From Bizionia argentinensis JUB59 (lineage in GTDB: Bacteria; Bacteroidota; Bacteroidia; Flavobacteriales; Flavobacteriaceae), in NCBI RefSeq assembly GCF_000224335.1, contig NZ_AFXZ01000037.1, positions 1 to 55,295 of the forward strand: a DNA stretch of 55,295 bases, in the 5' to 3' direction. A program made the position numbers and the translations under genes. The notes under the pieces are model-generated. The model made no database searches, was not told where the DNA came from, and saw nothing but the letters and a program-made list of their open reading frames with translations. Below, in pieces: positions 6,573 to 14,472 of the stretch (its first letter is position 1; every line of letters begins with the position of its first letter).

Positions 6573-8618
6573 ATGAAACTTAAACTTATAATGGGTATGG
6601 CCTTGATGGCTCCATTGTTTTATTCATGCAATGATAACAAATCGGAAAACAAAGCAGAAATAGTAGAAACTGAAATCAAAGTTGAAACAGACTTTGATCA
6701 TAATGTGGAGCAGTTTGCAGACATTAAAATTTTGCGTTACCAAATTCCAGGTTGGGATAACTTAACACTTAAAGAGCAAAAACTAGTTTATTATTTAGGA
6801 CAGGCAGGATTGGCTGGACGAGATATTATTTGGGATCAGAACTATCGTTATAATTTAACGATTAGAAAAGCGTTAGAAAATGTTTACACTACCTATTCTG
6901 GAGATAAATCTTCAGCAGATTGGAAAGCTTTTGAAACGTATTTAAAGCGTGTTTGGTTTAGCGGCGGTATTCACCATCATTATTCTAATGCTAAAATGAA
7001 GCCAGAATTTTCAAAAGACTATTTAGTTGAAATTTTAGCTGAAACCGAGACGGATTTGACCGGAGACCCTTTAGATGTCATATTTAACGATAAGGATTCT
7101 AAAAAAGTTGATCAAACTAAAGACGCTGATAATGCTTTGTTATCGGCCGTTAATTTTTATGGTCCAGAGGTAACCAATGCAGATGTAGAAGCATTTTATA
7201 AAAGTAAAAAATCGCCAGATGCTAAAAAGCCCTTATCTTTTGGCTTAAACTCTAAATTAGTTAAAGAAGGTGATAAAATTGTAGAAAAAGTTTATAAATC
7301 TGGTGGATTATATGGTGAAGCAATTGATAAGATAATTCCTTGGCTAGAGAAGGCGCAAACCGTTGCTGAGAATAAAGCCCAAGGTGATGCGATTGCCTTA
7401 TTAATTGAATATTATAAAACAGGTGACTTACAAACTTGGGATGATTATAATGTAGCTTGGACATCAGCCACAGAGGGAAATATTGATTATATAAACGGAT
7501 TTATAGAGGTTTATAATGACCCATTAGGTTACACAGGAAGTTTTGAAACTATTGTACAGATTACCGATTTTGATATGTCGGAAAAAATGTCTGTTTTATC
7601 TGAAAATGCGCAATGGTTTGAAGATAATTCGCCGTTAATGGAAGATCATAAAAAGAAAAATGTAGTTGGCGTATCTTACAAAGTAGTAAATGTTGCTGCT
7701 GAAGCTGGAGATGCATCACCAAGCACACCAATTGGTGTTAACTTACCAAATGCTAACTGGATTCGTGCGGCAGTAGGATCTAAATCTGTTTCTTTAGGAA
7801 ACATTATCAATGCTTACAATAACGCTGGAAGCACAGGTCGTTTGCAAGAGTTTGCACATGATGCTGATGAAATTAAATTAGAAGAAAAGTATGGTCAGGT
7901 AGCTGATAAATTACATACAGCTTTACACGAAGTAGTTGGTCATGCTTCTGGACAATTAAATCCAGGTATTGGCGAAACTAAAGAAACACTTAAAACGTAT
8001 GCTTCTACTTTAGAAGAAGGTCGTGCGGATTTAGTAGGGCTTTACTATTTATATAATTCAAAAATACAGGAGCTAGGATTGGTGGACGATTGGAAGTCTC
8101 TTGGTATGGCAGCTTATGACGGTTATATTAGAAATGGTTTAATGACGCAATTAATTCGTTTAAATTTAGGCGATGATGTAGAAGAATCTCATATGCGAAA
8201 CAGACAATGGGTAAGTGCTTGGGTTTATGAAAAAGGAAAGGAAGCCAATGTTATTGAAAAAATTAAACGTGACGGGAAAACGTATTTTAACATTACTGAT
8301 TATGATAAGTTACACGATTTATTCGGACAATTATTACGTGAAACACAACGTATTAAATCTGAAGGAGATTATGCAGCCGTTCAAGCTTTAGTAGAAGATT
8401 ACGGCGTTAAAGTTGATCAAGATGTTCATGCTGAAGTTTTAAAGCGTAACGAACAATTTAAAGCAGCACCTTACAGTGGTTTTGTTAATCCAGTTTTGGT
8501 TCCAGAAATGGATGAAAATGGTGAAATAACTAAAATTAAAGTAGTACAACCAGAGTCTTTTACGAAGCAAATGTTGGACTATAGTGCTAATTATAATTTC
8601 TTGCCAGAAGTTAATTAA
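6573..8618 (+). CDS. dipeptidyl-peptidase III family (M49) lipoprotein
   Basis: A 681-residue zinc peptidase of family M49. The zinc motif is HEVVGH (His452, Glu453, His457), the hexapeptide HExxGH peculiar to this family, and the third ligand lies in EEGRAD (Glu481-Glu482). The N terminus is a lipoprotein signal ending in FYSC (Cys19), so it acts at an envelope membrane, unlike the cytosolic eukaryotic enzyme. It would remove dipeptides from oligopeptides. A TACATTTG -7 element at 6530-6537 and a strong terminator after the stop make it a single-gene unit. Confidence 0.9.
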   Translation: MKLKLIMGMALMAPLFYSCNDNKSENKAEIVETEIKVETDFDHNVEQFADIKILRYQIPGWDNLTLKEQKLVYYLGQAGLAGRDIIWDQNYRYNLTIRKALENVYTTYSGDKSSADWKAFETYLKRVWFSGGIHHHYSNAKMKPEFSKDYLVEILAETETDLTGDPLDVIFNDKDSKKVDQTKDADNALLSAVNFYGPEVTNADVEAFYKSKKSPDAKKPLSFGLNSKLVKEGDKIVEKVYKSGGLYGEAIDKIIPWLEKAQTVAENKAQGDAIALLIEYYKTGDLQTWDDYNVAWTSATEGNIDYINGFIEVYNDPLGYTGSFETIVQITDFDMSEKMSVLSENAQWFEDNSPLMEDHKKKNVVGVSYKVVNVAAEAGDASPSTPIGVNLPNANWIRAAVGSKSVSLGNIINAYNNAGSTGRLQEFAHDADEIKLEEKYGQVADKLHTALHEVVGHASGQLNPGIGETKETLKTYASTLEEGRADLVGLYYLYNSKIQELGLVDDWKSLGMAAYDGYIRNGLMTQLIRLNLGDDVEESHMRNRQWVSAWVYEKGKEANVIEKIKRDGKTYFNITDYDKLHDLFGQLLRETQRIKSEGDYAAVQALVEDYGVKVDQDVHAEVLKRNEQFKAAPYSGFVNPVLVPEMDENGEITKIKVVQPESFTKQMLDYSANYNFLPEVN

Positions 8619-8640
8619 TTAGAATTGGTAAGAATAGAAA

Positions 8641-8672
8641 AAGCCTCAACGTAATTGCGTTGAGGCTTTTTT
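8641..8672 (+). terminator. intrinsic terminator of the M49 peptidase gene
   Basis: AAGCCTCAACG at 8641-8651 pairs perfectly with CGTTGAGGCTT at 8658-8668, followed by a T-run. An A-run on the left side would let it work for the opposite strand too. Confidence 0.9.
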
Positions 8673-8714
8673 ATTTGTATTGCTTTTTATTGAAAAACTC
8701 TTAAATAATATTGT

Positions 8715-8900
8715 TTATTGAAACAACCACTTAATAGAAACGATAAACATAACGAAACAAATAAAGGCGACTAGAACCCAAGCCGTTCCTTTATAATGTA
8801 CTTTATGAAGTGCTAAATCTTTTCTATAGGTATAAACTAGAACCCCAATAAAAACGATTGCAAATAATATTCCAAAAACTATTTGTTTTGTACTAAACAT
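8715..8900 (-). CDS. small two-helix membrane protein
   Basis: A 61-residue protein with two hydrophobic segments (about residues 5-23 and 39-58) separated by a basic loop (TYRKDLALHKVHYKG). It is a hypothetical of a kind common in flavobacteria. I chose the ATG at 8900 over an in-frame TTG at 8918 because a TAAATTTG -7 element at 8916-8923 puts the transcription start between them. Confidence 0.65.
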   Translation of the reverse strand: MFSTKQIVFGILFAIVFIGVLVYTYRKDLALHKVHYKGTAWVLVAFICFVMFIVSIKWLFQ

Positions 8901-8997
8901 CAGATTAAATTTTTGCAAATTTACGAAAACAAACTCATTTTTAGTCTCTTTTGTTCAGTTGAAATAATTTTAAGCTGGGTTAAGAGATAAATAGTAA

Positions 8998-9036
8998 ATT
9001 GTTGAATTGAGGTTTATAAAAGTTCAATTCAACAAT
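8998..9036. promoter_or_regulatory. perfect 13-bp inverted repeat upstream of the MazG-like gene
   Basis: ATTGTTGAATTGA at 8998-9010 is the exact reverse complement of TCAATTCAACAAT at 9024-9036, with 13 bases between. It starts 66 bases before the MazG-like ATG and has no T-run on either side, so it is not a terminator. An operator or a 5'-UTR hairpin are both possible. Confidence 0.5.
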
Positions 9037-9063
9037 AATTAAAACTAAAAAAAACTTACAAAA

Positions 9064-9453
9064 ATGAAAAATAAAATAGAAGCGGTTAAAGCATTTCATA
9101 CGGCGTTTAAAATTGGTCATCTTGAATCACCAAGAGCCGATTTAGGAACTGATAAAAACGTGTTACGTTATAAATTAATGCGTGAGGAAAATGAAGAATA
9201 CCTAGAAGCTGCAGCCAATAACGATTTAGTAGAAGTAGCAGATGCCTTGGGCGATATGCTTTATATTCTATGCGGTACAATTATTGAGCACGGTATGCAA
9301 CATAAGATTGAAGCGGTGTTTAATGAAATTCAACGCAGCAATATGAGTAAATTAGGACTTGATGGCGAGCCTATTTATCGTGAAGACGGTAAAGTTTTAA
9401 AAGGACCAAATTATTTTCAACCTGATATTAAAACTATTTTAAACGAAAAATAA
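9064..9453 (+). CDS. MazG-like all-alpha NTP pyrophosphohydrolase
   Basis: A 129-residue protein of the all-alpha NTP pyrophosphatase superfamily (MazG / HisE-like / dUTPase-like). The metal-binding motifs are EENEEYLEA (about residues 40-48) and EVADALGDMLY (about 57-67), giving the EExxE and ExxD carboxylates that hold Mg2+. These enzymes hydrolyse nucleoside triphosphates to the monophosphate and pyrophosphate, often to clean the nucleotide pool. There is no his operon nearby, so a HisE role is unlikely. A perfect inverted repeat lies upstream and a bidirectional terminator follows. Confidence 0.8.
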   Translation: MKNKIEAVKAFHTAFKIGHLESPRADLGTDKNVLRYKLMREENEEYLEAAANNDLVEVADALGDMLYILCGTIIEHGMQHKIEAVFNEIQRSNMSKLGLDGEPIYREDGKVLKGPNYFQPDIKTILNEK

Positions 9454-9482
9454 AAAAAAGCAGCCAATTGGCTGCTTTTTTA
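9452..9482. terminator. bidirectional terminator between the MazG-like gene and ilvE
   Basis: The perfect palindrome GCAGCCAATTGGCTGC at 9460-9475 is flanked by an A-run on the left and a T-run on the right. It can end both convergent transcripts. Confidence 0.9.
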
Positions 9483-9495
9483 ATAGTTCTAAACT

Positions 9496-10566
9496 TTATT
9501 TAATTTCATAACGCCATCCATATTTATCTACGGACTGGTTTTGTTGAATATTAACTAATTTCTTTTTTAATAAATCAGCATAAGCATTTTCCATATCTGG
9601 AATTTCAAAAACTTCGTTACCATGTTCAAATGCTGAAATAGCACTAATAACAGCAGCAGTTCCAGTGCCAAAAATCTCTTTTAAGCTGCCATTTCTTGAA
9701 GCTTCTTTGATTTCACTTACTTTAACACGACGAACTTCAACCGGAATATTATTATCTTCAGCTAACTGAATAATACTTTTTCTAGTAATACCATCCAAGA
9801 TACGATCGCTTATAGGCGCGGTAACTAGTGTATCATTAATTCTGAAAAAGATGTTCATTGTGCCAGCTTCTTCTAAATACTCATGCGTATTCGCGTCCGT
9901 CCAAATAACTTGTTGGTAACCTTTTTGCTGCGCTAAACGCGTTGGGTAAAACTGTGCAGCATAATTCCCAGCAGCTTTAGCAAAACCAACGCCGCCATTG
10001 GCAGACCGGCTGTATTCTTCAGCAAAAATAACACGAACTTTATCGGTGTAATACGCCTTTGCTGGCGAACAAATAATCATAAAACGATACGCTTCAGCAG
10101 GAGCTGCAGAAATAGCGGGTTCTATAGCAAAAACAAAAGGTCTAATGTATAAGGAGTTGCCATCACCTGATTTAATCCAATCTTTATCCATTTCTATTAA
10201 GGTGGTTAAACCTTTCATGAAATAATCTTTTGGGAATTCCGGAATCGCTAAACGGGCCGCAGAAATATTAATTCGTCTATGGTTATCTTCAGGACGAAAC
10301 AAAAAGGCATTTCCATCCGTGTCTTTATAAGCTTTCATACCCTCAAATACGGCTTGACCATAATGTAAAACACGCGCAGAAGGTTCAATTGTCATGGCTT
10401 GATAAGGAACAATTTTAGGTTGTTGCCATTCATCATCTATAAAATCACAATAAAACATGTGATCAGTAAACTTTCGTCCAAAATCGAGTTTATCAAAGTC
10501 CACATCATGAATTTTTGTATTTTCCACTTTTTCTATATCGATTTCGCACTGTTTTTGATCTATCAT
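9496..10566 (-). CDS. ilvE: branched-chain amino acid aminotransferase
   Basis: A 356-residue fold-type IV PLP enzyme that moves the amino group between glutamate and the 2-oxo acids of Leu, Ile and Val in the cytoplasm. The catalytic Lys197 is in GFAKAAGNYAAQF. The family motifs LHYGQAVFEGMKAY (about 67-80) and LEEAGTMNIFF (about 231-241) are present. Its length matches the larger BCAT class. It stands alone, away from other ilv or leu genes, convergent with the MazG-like gene. Confidence 0.95.
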   Translation of the reverse strand: MIDQKQCEIDIEKVENTKIHDVDFDKLDFGRKFTDHMFYCDFIDDEWQQPKIVPYQAMTIEPSARVLHYGQAVFEGMKAYKDTDGNAFLFRPEDNHRRINISAARLAIPEFPKDYFMKGLTTLIEMDKDWIKSGDGNSLYIRPFVFAIEPAISAAPAEAYRFMIICSPAKAYYTDKVRVIFAEEYSRSANGGVGFAKAAGNYAAQFYPTRLAQQKGYQQVIWTDANTHEYLEEAGTMNIFFRINDTLVTAPISDRILDGITRKSIIQLAEDNNIPVEVRRVKVSEIKEASRNGSLKEIFGTGTAAVISAISAFEHGNEVFEIPDMENAYADLLKKKLVNIQQNQSVDKYGWRYEIK

Positions 10567-10643
10567 GTTTTTATATTCTTTATTCTTGCGAAAGTACTCA
10601 ATTTTAGACGTATAAAAAACTTAAAATTTACTTAAAAAAACCG

Positions 10644-10651
10644 TATATTTG
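10644..10651 (+). promoter_or_regulatory. -7 element (TATATTTG) of the DUF4920 operon
   Basis: TATATTTG matches TAnnTTTG 28 bases before the DUF4920 ATG. A -33 TTG is not obvious at the expected distance. Confidence 0.5.
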
Positions 10652-10679
10652 ACATTCAAATTTTTAAAAAACGCTTATA

Positions 10680-11186
10680 ATGAAAAATTTAATTCTAGCT
10701 TTAAGCCTTGTTTTTATTGCTGTTTCATGTAAAGACAATGATAAAACTACCGAGGTTTTAAGAGTGGAGACTAACGATATAGCTTACGCGTCTTTTGGTG
10801 AAGAGATTCAATCTGAAAATGCTTTGAATGTTTCGGAAATTAGAGAAAAGTACCAAAACATGAAAACTGGTGACACTTTACAGACTAAAGTCATTGGGAA
10901 AGTAAATAGCGTATGTCAGTCTAAAGGTTGTTGGATGCGTTTAGGTTTAGATAACGACCAAGAAGTCATGGTGAAATTTAAAGACTACGGATTCTTTATG
11001 CCTAAAAACATAGCAGATAAAGAAGTTATAATTAATGGTAAAGCCTATATAACTGAAGTTTCTGTGGCCGAGCAACGTCATTATGCAGAAGATGCTGGTA
11101 AAACAGCAGAAGAAATTGCTGCTATTACGGAAACGGAACGTACGTTGTCGTTTGAAGCAGATGGTGTATTGCTAATTGAAGAATAA
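10680..11186 (+). CDS. DUF4920 lipoprotein
   Basis: A 168-residue lipoprotein with a signal peptide ending in AVSC (Cys17). The mature part carries the DUF4920 core: a TLQTKVIGKVNSVCQSKGCWM strand pair with two cysteines (about residues 65-86), then VMVKFKDYGFFMPKNI. The OB-like fold and CxxxGCW motif suggest metal or haem/thiol chemistry in the periplasm, but no function is established. The stop codon overlaps the start of the next gene (TAATG), so the two are translationally coupled. Confidence 0.85.
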   Translation: MKNLILALSLVFIAVSCKDNDKTTEVLRVETNDIAYASFGEEIQSENALNVSEIREKYQNMKTGDTLQTKVIGKVNSVCQSKGCWMRLGLDNDQEVMVKFKDYGFFMPKNIADKEVIINGKAYITEVSVAEQRHYAEDAGKTAEEIAAITETERTLSFEADGVLLIEE

Positions 11187-11632
11187 TGAAAGGAATTTTA
11201 AGCTGTTTCAGCATGCTTTTTTTATTTATCAGTTGTAACAATACTGAAGAAAAAGTAATTCTTGAAAATTCAAAAAAGGGAAAAATAGTTTATGATATGT
11301 ATGAGCCTTCAGAAATGGCTAATCTCATGAACCAAATGTATGCCTATAATGAGGGAGTTAAGAAAACTATCATTGCAGGCGAAGACATAGAGGGCTTTCC
11401 TTTAGATTTCTTAAAAATCCACTCGGCTGAATTGTCTGATTTTAAAAAGCGAAACCAAACTTTTGAAAGTTTTTCTAAACTTTTTATTGAGGCCGAAAGG
11501 GAACTTTATAATCCCGAGTCAGATTTGTCGGAAACTGACAGATTTAATAACGTGGTTAATTTGTGTATTTCCTGTCACCAAACCGAATGTACTGGACCAA
11601 TTCCTCGTATTCGAAAATTATTAATTAAGTAG
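11186..11632 (+). CDS. small lipoprotein with a c-type haem motif
   Basis: A 148-residue protein with a lipoprotein signal ending in FISC (Cys17). Near the C terminus it has CISCH, the CxxCH motif for covalent haem c attachment, followed by TEC and a GPIPRIRKL tail. The length and the EMANLMNQMY helix in the first half suggest a four-helix, cytochrome c'-like domain. It overlaps the DUF4920 gene by one base, so the two probably act together in the periplasm, perhaps in electron or metal handling. Its start is fixed by the overlap. Confidence 0.7.
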   Translation: MKGILSCFSMLFLFISCNNTEEKVILENSKKGKIVYDMYEPSEMANLMNQMYAYNEGVKKTIIAGEDIEGFPLDFLKIHSAELSDFKKRNQTFESFSKLFIEAERELYNPESDLSETDRFNNVVNLCISCHQTECTGPIPRIRKLLIK

Positions 11633-11634
11633 TT

Positions 11635-12321
11635 TTGAAGCGACATATTATTACTACGGCGGACGGTTCTAAAACCATTCAGATAAATGATTGGGATGAA
11701 CAATACCATTCCATTCATGGTGCTATTCAAGAGGCGAATCATGTTTTTATAAAAACAGGGTTTGATAAGGTTGTTGCTAATTCAAATCCCAGTGATTTAG
11801 CCATACTAGAAATTGGATTTGGTACAGGTTTAAATGCCATCATCACATTATTAAAAGCGGAAAAAGAGGGAATTAAGGTCGATTATGTTGGTGTGGAAGC
11901 CTATCCTGTTTTAGCTTCAGAAATTAGCCAGTTAAATTACACCGAACTTTTAGGAGCATTGGCGGAAGCGCATTATAAGGTTATCCACGAGACTCCTTGG
12001 GAAGCAAAGTCTGTTATTACACCGTTATTCTCATTAACAAAGCAAGAGAAAAAGTTTCAGGAAATTTCAGATGTTAATCAATTTAATCTTATTTATTTTG
12101 ATGCTTTTGGCGCTCGTGTTCAGCCGGAATTATGGACCGAAGGTATTTTTAAGAAAATGTATGAAGCCTTAAAACCAAATGGTATATTGGTTACCTATTC
12201 AGCAAAAGGGAGTGTGCGTCGTGCTATGCAAGCTGTTGGTTTCTTTGTGGAACGCTTACCTGGGCCTCCAGGCAAACGTGAAATGTTGAGGGCAACGAAA
12301 ATATTCAACGTAACACAGTGA
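11635..12321 (+). CDS. mnmD: tRNA U34 methyltransferase MnmD
   Basis: A 228-residue SAM-dependent methyltransferase of the DUF752 family, the stand-alone form of the MnmC methyltransferase domain. It completes mnm5(s2)U at the wobble position of certain tRNAs. The SAM-binding loop ILEIGFGTGLNA lies at about residues 58-69, the DAFGARVQPELWT motif at about 156-168, and the ending GPPGKREMLRATK is usual. The start is a TTG two bases after the previous stop; no ATG is available in frame. Its last 12 codons and stop are copied twice more downstream. Confidence 0.88.
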   Translation: MKRHIITTADGSKTIQINDWDEQYHSIHGAIQEANHVFIKTGFDKVVANSNPSDLAILEIGFGTGLNAIITLLKAEKEGIKVDYVGVEAYPVLASEISQLNYTELLGALAEAHYKVIHETPWEAKSVITPLFSLTKQEKKFQEISDVNQFNLIYFDAFGARVQPELWTEGIFKKMYEALKPNGILVTYSAKGSVRRAMQAVGFFVERLPGPPGKREMLRATKIFNVTQ

Positions 12322-12414
12322 GTTAAATGTTGAGGGCAACGAAAATATTCAACGTAACACAGTGAGTTAAATGTTGAGGGCAACGAAAATATTCAACGTA
12401 ACACAGTGAGTTAA
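12283..12414 (+). repeat. three tandem copies of a 44-bp unit at the 3' end of mnmD
   Basis: A 44-base unit starting ATGTTGAGGGCAACG occurs at 12283-12326, 12327-12370 and 12371-12414, identical as far as I can read. Copy 1 holds the last 12 codons and the stop of mnmD, so copies 2 and 3 are out-of-gene duplicates. The identity implies a recent tandem duplication or slippage. Confidence 0.95.
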
Positions 12415-12703
12415 ATGCTTTAGACAAAAGCGCAAAAATATTCAATATATTGTATGCGTTAAATCTATTAATCAAGACTCCCAAAATTCAAAAGTTACTA
12501 CTTACCTCAATTTTTTTGTCTATATATGCAATTACCCTATTCTTTGCGTTATTATTGAGTAACCTTATAAGCAAGCCTGCCTTCAAAATAGATTAATTGT
12601 TTATAGTTTATATTAAATCTAATCTTTCGTTAAATCTGTTAAAGCTTCATTAAAAGCTATAGCTATCAGTGCTCTAATACGTATCTTTAAATAAAAATAG
12701 TGC
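12415..12703. other. intergenic stretch after the mnmD repeat array
   Basis: This AT-rich sequence has no convincing ORF on either strand, no clear terminator and no repeat beyond the array. It must hold the promoter of the following epimerase gene, but I cannot assign one. Confidence 0.5.
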
Positions 12704-13609
12704 ATGAAAGTATTAATTACAGGAGCTACGGGCTTAATAGGTAAGGCTATCGTTAAAAAATGTCATGAACAAAATATAACGGTTCATTATCTTACTACTT
12801 CCAAAGAAAAAATCGAACAACAAGATAACTACAAAGGATTTTATTGGAACCCTACCGCCAATAAAATTGATGTGGCTTGCTTGGATGGTGTGGAATCTAT
12901 AATTAATCTCGCAGGTGCCACTATTGCAAACCGATGGACAGCAAGCTATAAAAATGTAATTGTAAATAGTAGGCTTAATACACTTCAGTTAATTAAAGAA
13001 ACGCTTCAAAATAATAAACATGGTGTTAAGCATGTTATTTCTGCAAGTGCTATTGGTGTTTACCCAGACTCATTAACTAACTATTATGACGAAGAAACAT
13101 CAATGGTTTCTACCAGCTTTTTAGGAGAAGTAGTCGAGCAGTGGGAAGCCATGACAGATACATTTAAGGAGTTAGATGTGTTGGTATCCAAGGTTCGAAT
13201 TGGTTTAGTCCTGGATGGGGAAGAGGGCGCTTTACCTCAAATAGTGAAGCCAGTTAAGTTTAATGCTGGTGCGCCTTTTGGAAGTGGCAATCAGTGGCAG
13301 TCCTGGATTCATATTAATGATTTGGCCGGCATTTTTGTTTACGTATTAACCCAAGAAATTGATGGTGTAATTAATGGCGTAGCACCAAACCCAGTTACTA
13401 ATACTGAACTGACGAAAACCGTGGCATGTGTTCTAGACAAAAAACTCATTTTACCAAATATACCCAAAGGCTTCATGAAATTGGTATTAGGGGAAATGCA
13501 TATATTATTATTTGAAAGCCAACGGGTGAGTAGTAAAAAAATAGAAGAAGCAGGATTCCAGTTCGAGTATGTACATTTAAAACCTGCACTTCAAAATTTA
13601 TTGACATAA
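12704..13609 (+). CDS. TIGR01777 family NAD(P)-binding epimerase-like protein
   Basis: A 301-residue extended short-chain dehydrogenase of the YfcH/TIGR01777 family. The Rossmann motif GATGLIG lies at residues 7-13. NLAGATIANRWT (about 67-78) and SASAIGVYP (about 107-115) are typical. The C terminus carries the DUF1731 region with GFMKLVLGEM. Natural substrates are mostly unknown; the plant homologue acts in plastid division. A bidirectional terminator follows. Confidence 0.88.
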   Translation: MKVLITGATGLIGKAIVKKCHEQNITVHYLTTSKEKIEQQDNYKGFYWNPTANKIDVACLDGVESIINLAGATIANRWTASYKNVIVNSRLNTLQLIKETLQNNKHGVKHVISASAIGVYPDSLTNYYDEETSMVSTSFLGEVVEQWEAMTDTFKELDVLVSKVRIGLVLDGEEGALPQIVKPVKFNAGAPFGSGNQWQSWIHINDLAGIFVYVLTQEIDGVINGVAPNPVTNTELTKTVACVLDKKLILPNIPKGFMKLVLGEMHILLFESQRVSSKKIEEAGFQFEYVHLKPALQNLLT

Positions 13610-13610
13610 A

Positions 13611-13640
13611 AAAATCCGCAACTTTCGTAGCGGATTTTAA
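13611..13640. terminator. bidirectional terminator between the epimerase and yceI-like genes
   Basis: AAAATCCGC at 13611-13619 pairs with GCGGATTTT at 13630-13638 around a 10-base loop, with A and T runs outside. Both convergent genes end beside it. Confidence 0.85.
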
Positions 13641-13658
13641 ATAGTTTTACAACTTTAA

Positions 13659-14312
13659 TTATGCTTTGTTAGCCGTAATTGTAATCTGTAACTCCATATC
13701 ATCGTTGATGAATTTATCACCTAAATCGTCAAAGAATGATTTTGAACCATACTTCACATTCCATTTAGAACGATCCACAGTAAAAGTTTCACTTGTAATA
13801 GTTAAAGAGTCATTATTTTCTTTAACATTTACTGGAATAGAAATGTTGTTTTCTACATCTTTCATTTTAAGATTCCCTGAAAGCATAGTTTTTCCATTTT
13901 CAGTTTTAAAGCCTGTTACTTCAAAAGCTGATGCTGGAAAAGCTTCAACATCAAAGAAATCTGGGCTCTTTAAGTGACCAGTTAATTTTCCATGATCTTC
14001 AGTATCCTCTGCAAGATCTGTTACGTACAATGATTTCATATCAATTAAAAAGCTTCCACTTTCAATTGCTTCATCATTCGTAGTAAATACACCACTTTCT
14101 AATTTAATAGTTCCTGTGTGAGAACCGGTTGGCTTAAAGCCTTTCCACATAATAGTTGATGCCTCTGTATCAACTACGTATTTTGTTGAAACTTCTGTTA
14201 CTTCAGCTGCTTGTTCTACTTCTGTAGTTTCAGCTTCTTGTGCTTTATCTTTACAGTTTGTAAATGTTAAAGCTAATGCTAGCGTTAATATTGTTAAAAA
14301 ACGAGTTTTCAT
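13659..14312 (-). CDS. YceI family lipoprotein
   Basis: A 217-residue exported lipocalin-like protein. The signal peptide ends at TNC (Cys20), making it a lipoprotein, and an acidic Glu/Ala/Thr linker follows. The YceI barrel covers about residues 45-215, with the opening YVVDTEASTIMWKGFKPTGSH and the ending TVDRSKWNVKYGSKSFFDDL. YceI proteins bind polyprenyl chains such as those of quinones. It is divergent from grpE; a TATTTTTG -7 element lies at 14342-14349 on the minus strand. Confidence 0.9.
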   Translation of the reverse strand: MKTRFLTILTLALALTFTNCKDKAQEAETTEVEQAAEVTEVSTKYVVDTEASTIMWKGFKPTGSHTGTIKLESGVFTTNDEAIESGSFLIDMKSLYVTDLAEDTEDHGKLTGHLKSPDFFDVEAFPASAFEVTGFKTENGKTMLSGNLKMKDVENNISIPVNVKENNDSLTITSETFTVDRSKWNVKYGSKSFFDDLGDKFINDDMELQITITANKA

Positions 14313-14366
14313 TGTTATAAATTTATTTTAGTGTTAATGCGCAAAAATAGTGATTTCAAACGTGAT

Positions 14367-14403
14367 AATGTCACAAAATAATGTTTAATTATTTTGTGAC
14401 ATT
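14367..14403. promoter_or_regulatory. perfect 16-bp inverted repeat in the yceI-like/grpE interval
   Basis: AATGTCACAAAATAAT at 14367-14382 is the exact reverse complement of ATTATTTTGTGACATT at 14388-14403, with a 5-base spacer. It lies between divergent genes where nothing terminates, ending 19 bases upstream of the -24 element of the sigma-54-type grpE promoter. An operator or activator site is the best reading. Confidence 0.7.
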
Positions 14404-14421
14404 TTGACACTTTATTTATAA

Positions 14422-14437
14422 TGGCAGCACTTTTGCC
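14422..14437 (+). promoter_or_regulatory. sigma-54-type promoter of grpE-dnaJ
   Basis: TGGCAGCACTTTTGCC at 14422-14437 has GG and GC separated by exactly 10 bases, the invariant spacing of the -24/-12 elements read by sigma-54 (consensus TGGCAC-N5-TTGC). Transcription would start near 14448, about 25 bases before the grpE ATG. No other matching site was seen in the intergenic regions I scanned by eye. Confidence 0.6.
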
Positions 14438-14472
14438 CTCCATTAAAAGTATTTTAAAAATAGAGGTACAAG

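Noticed and set aside
12195-12383. 62-codon minus-strand frame across the end of mnmD
   Set aside because: It runs antisense to mnmD and through the 44-bp repeats, and its repeated peptide simply mirrors the DNA duplication.
12283-12414. CRISPR-like array
   Set aside because: The units are adjacent without spacers and derive from the mnmD coding end; no cas genes are present.
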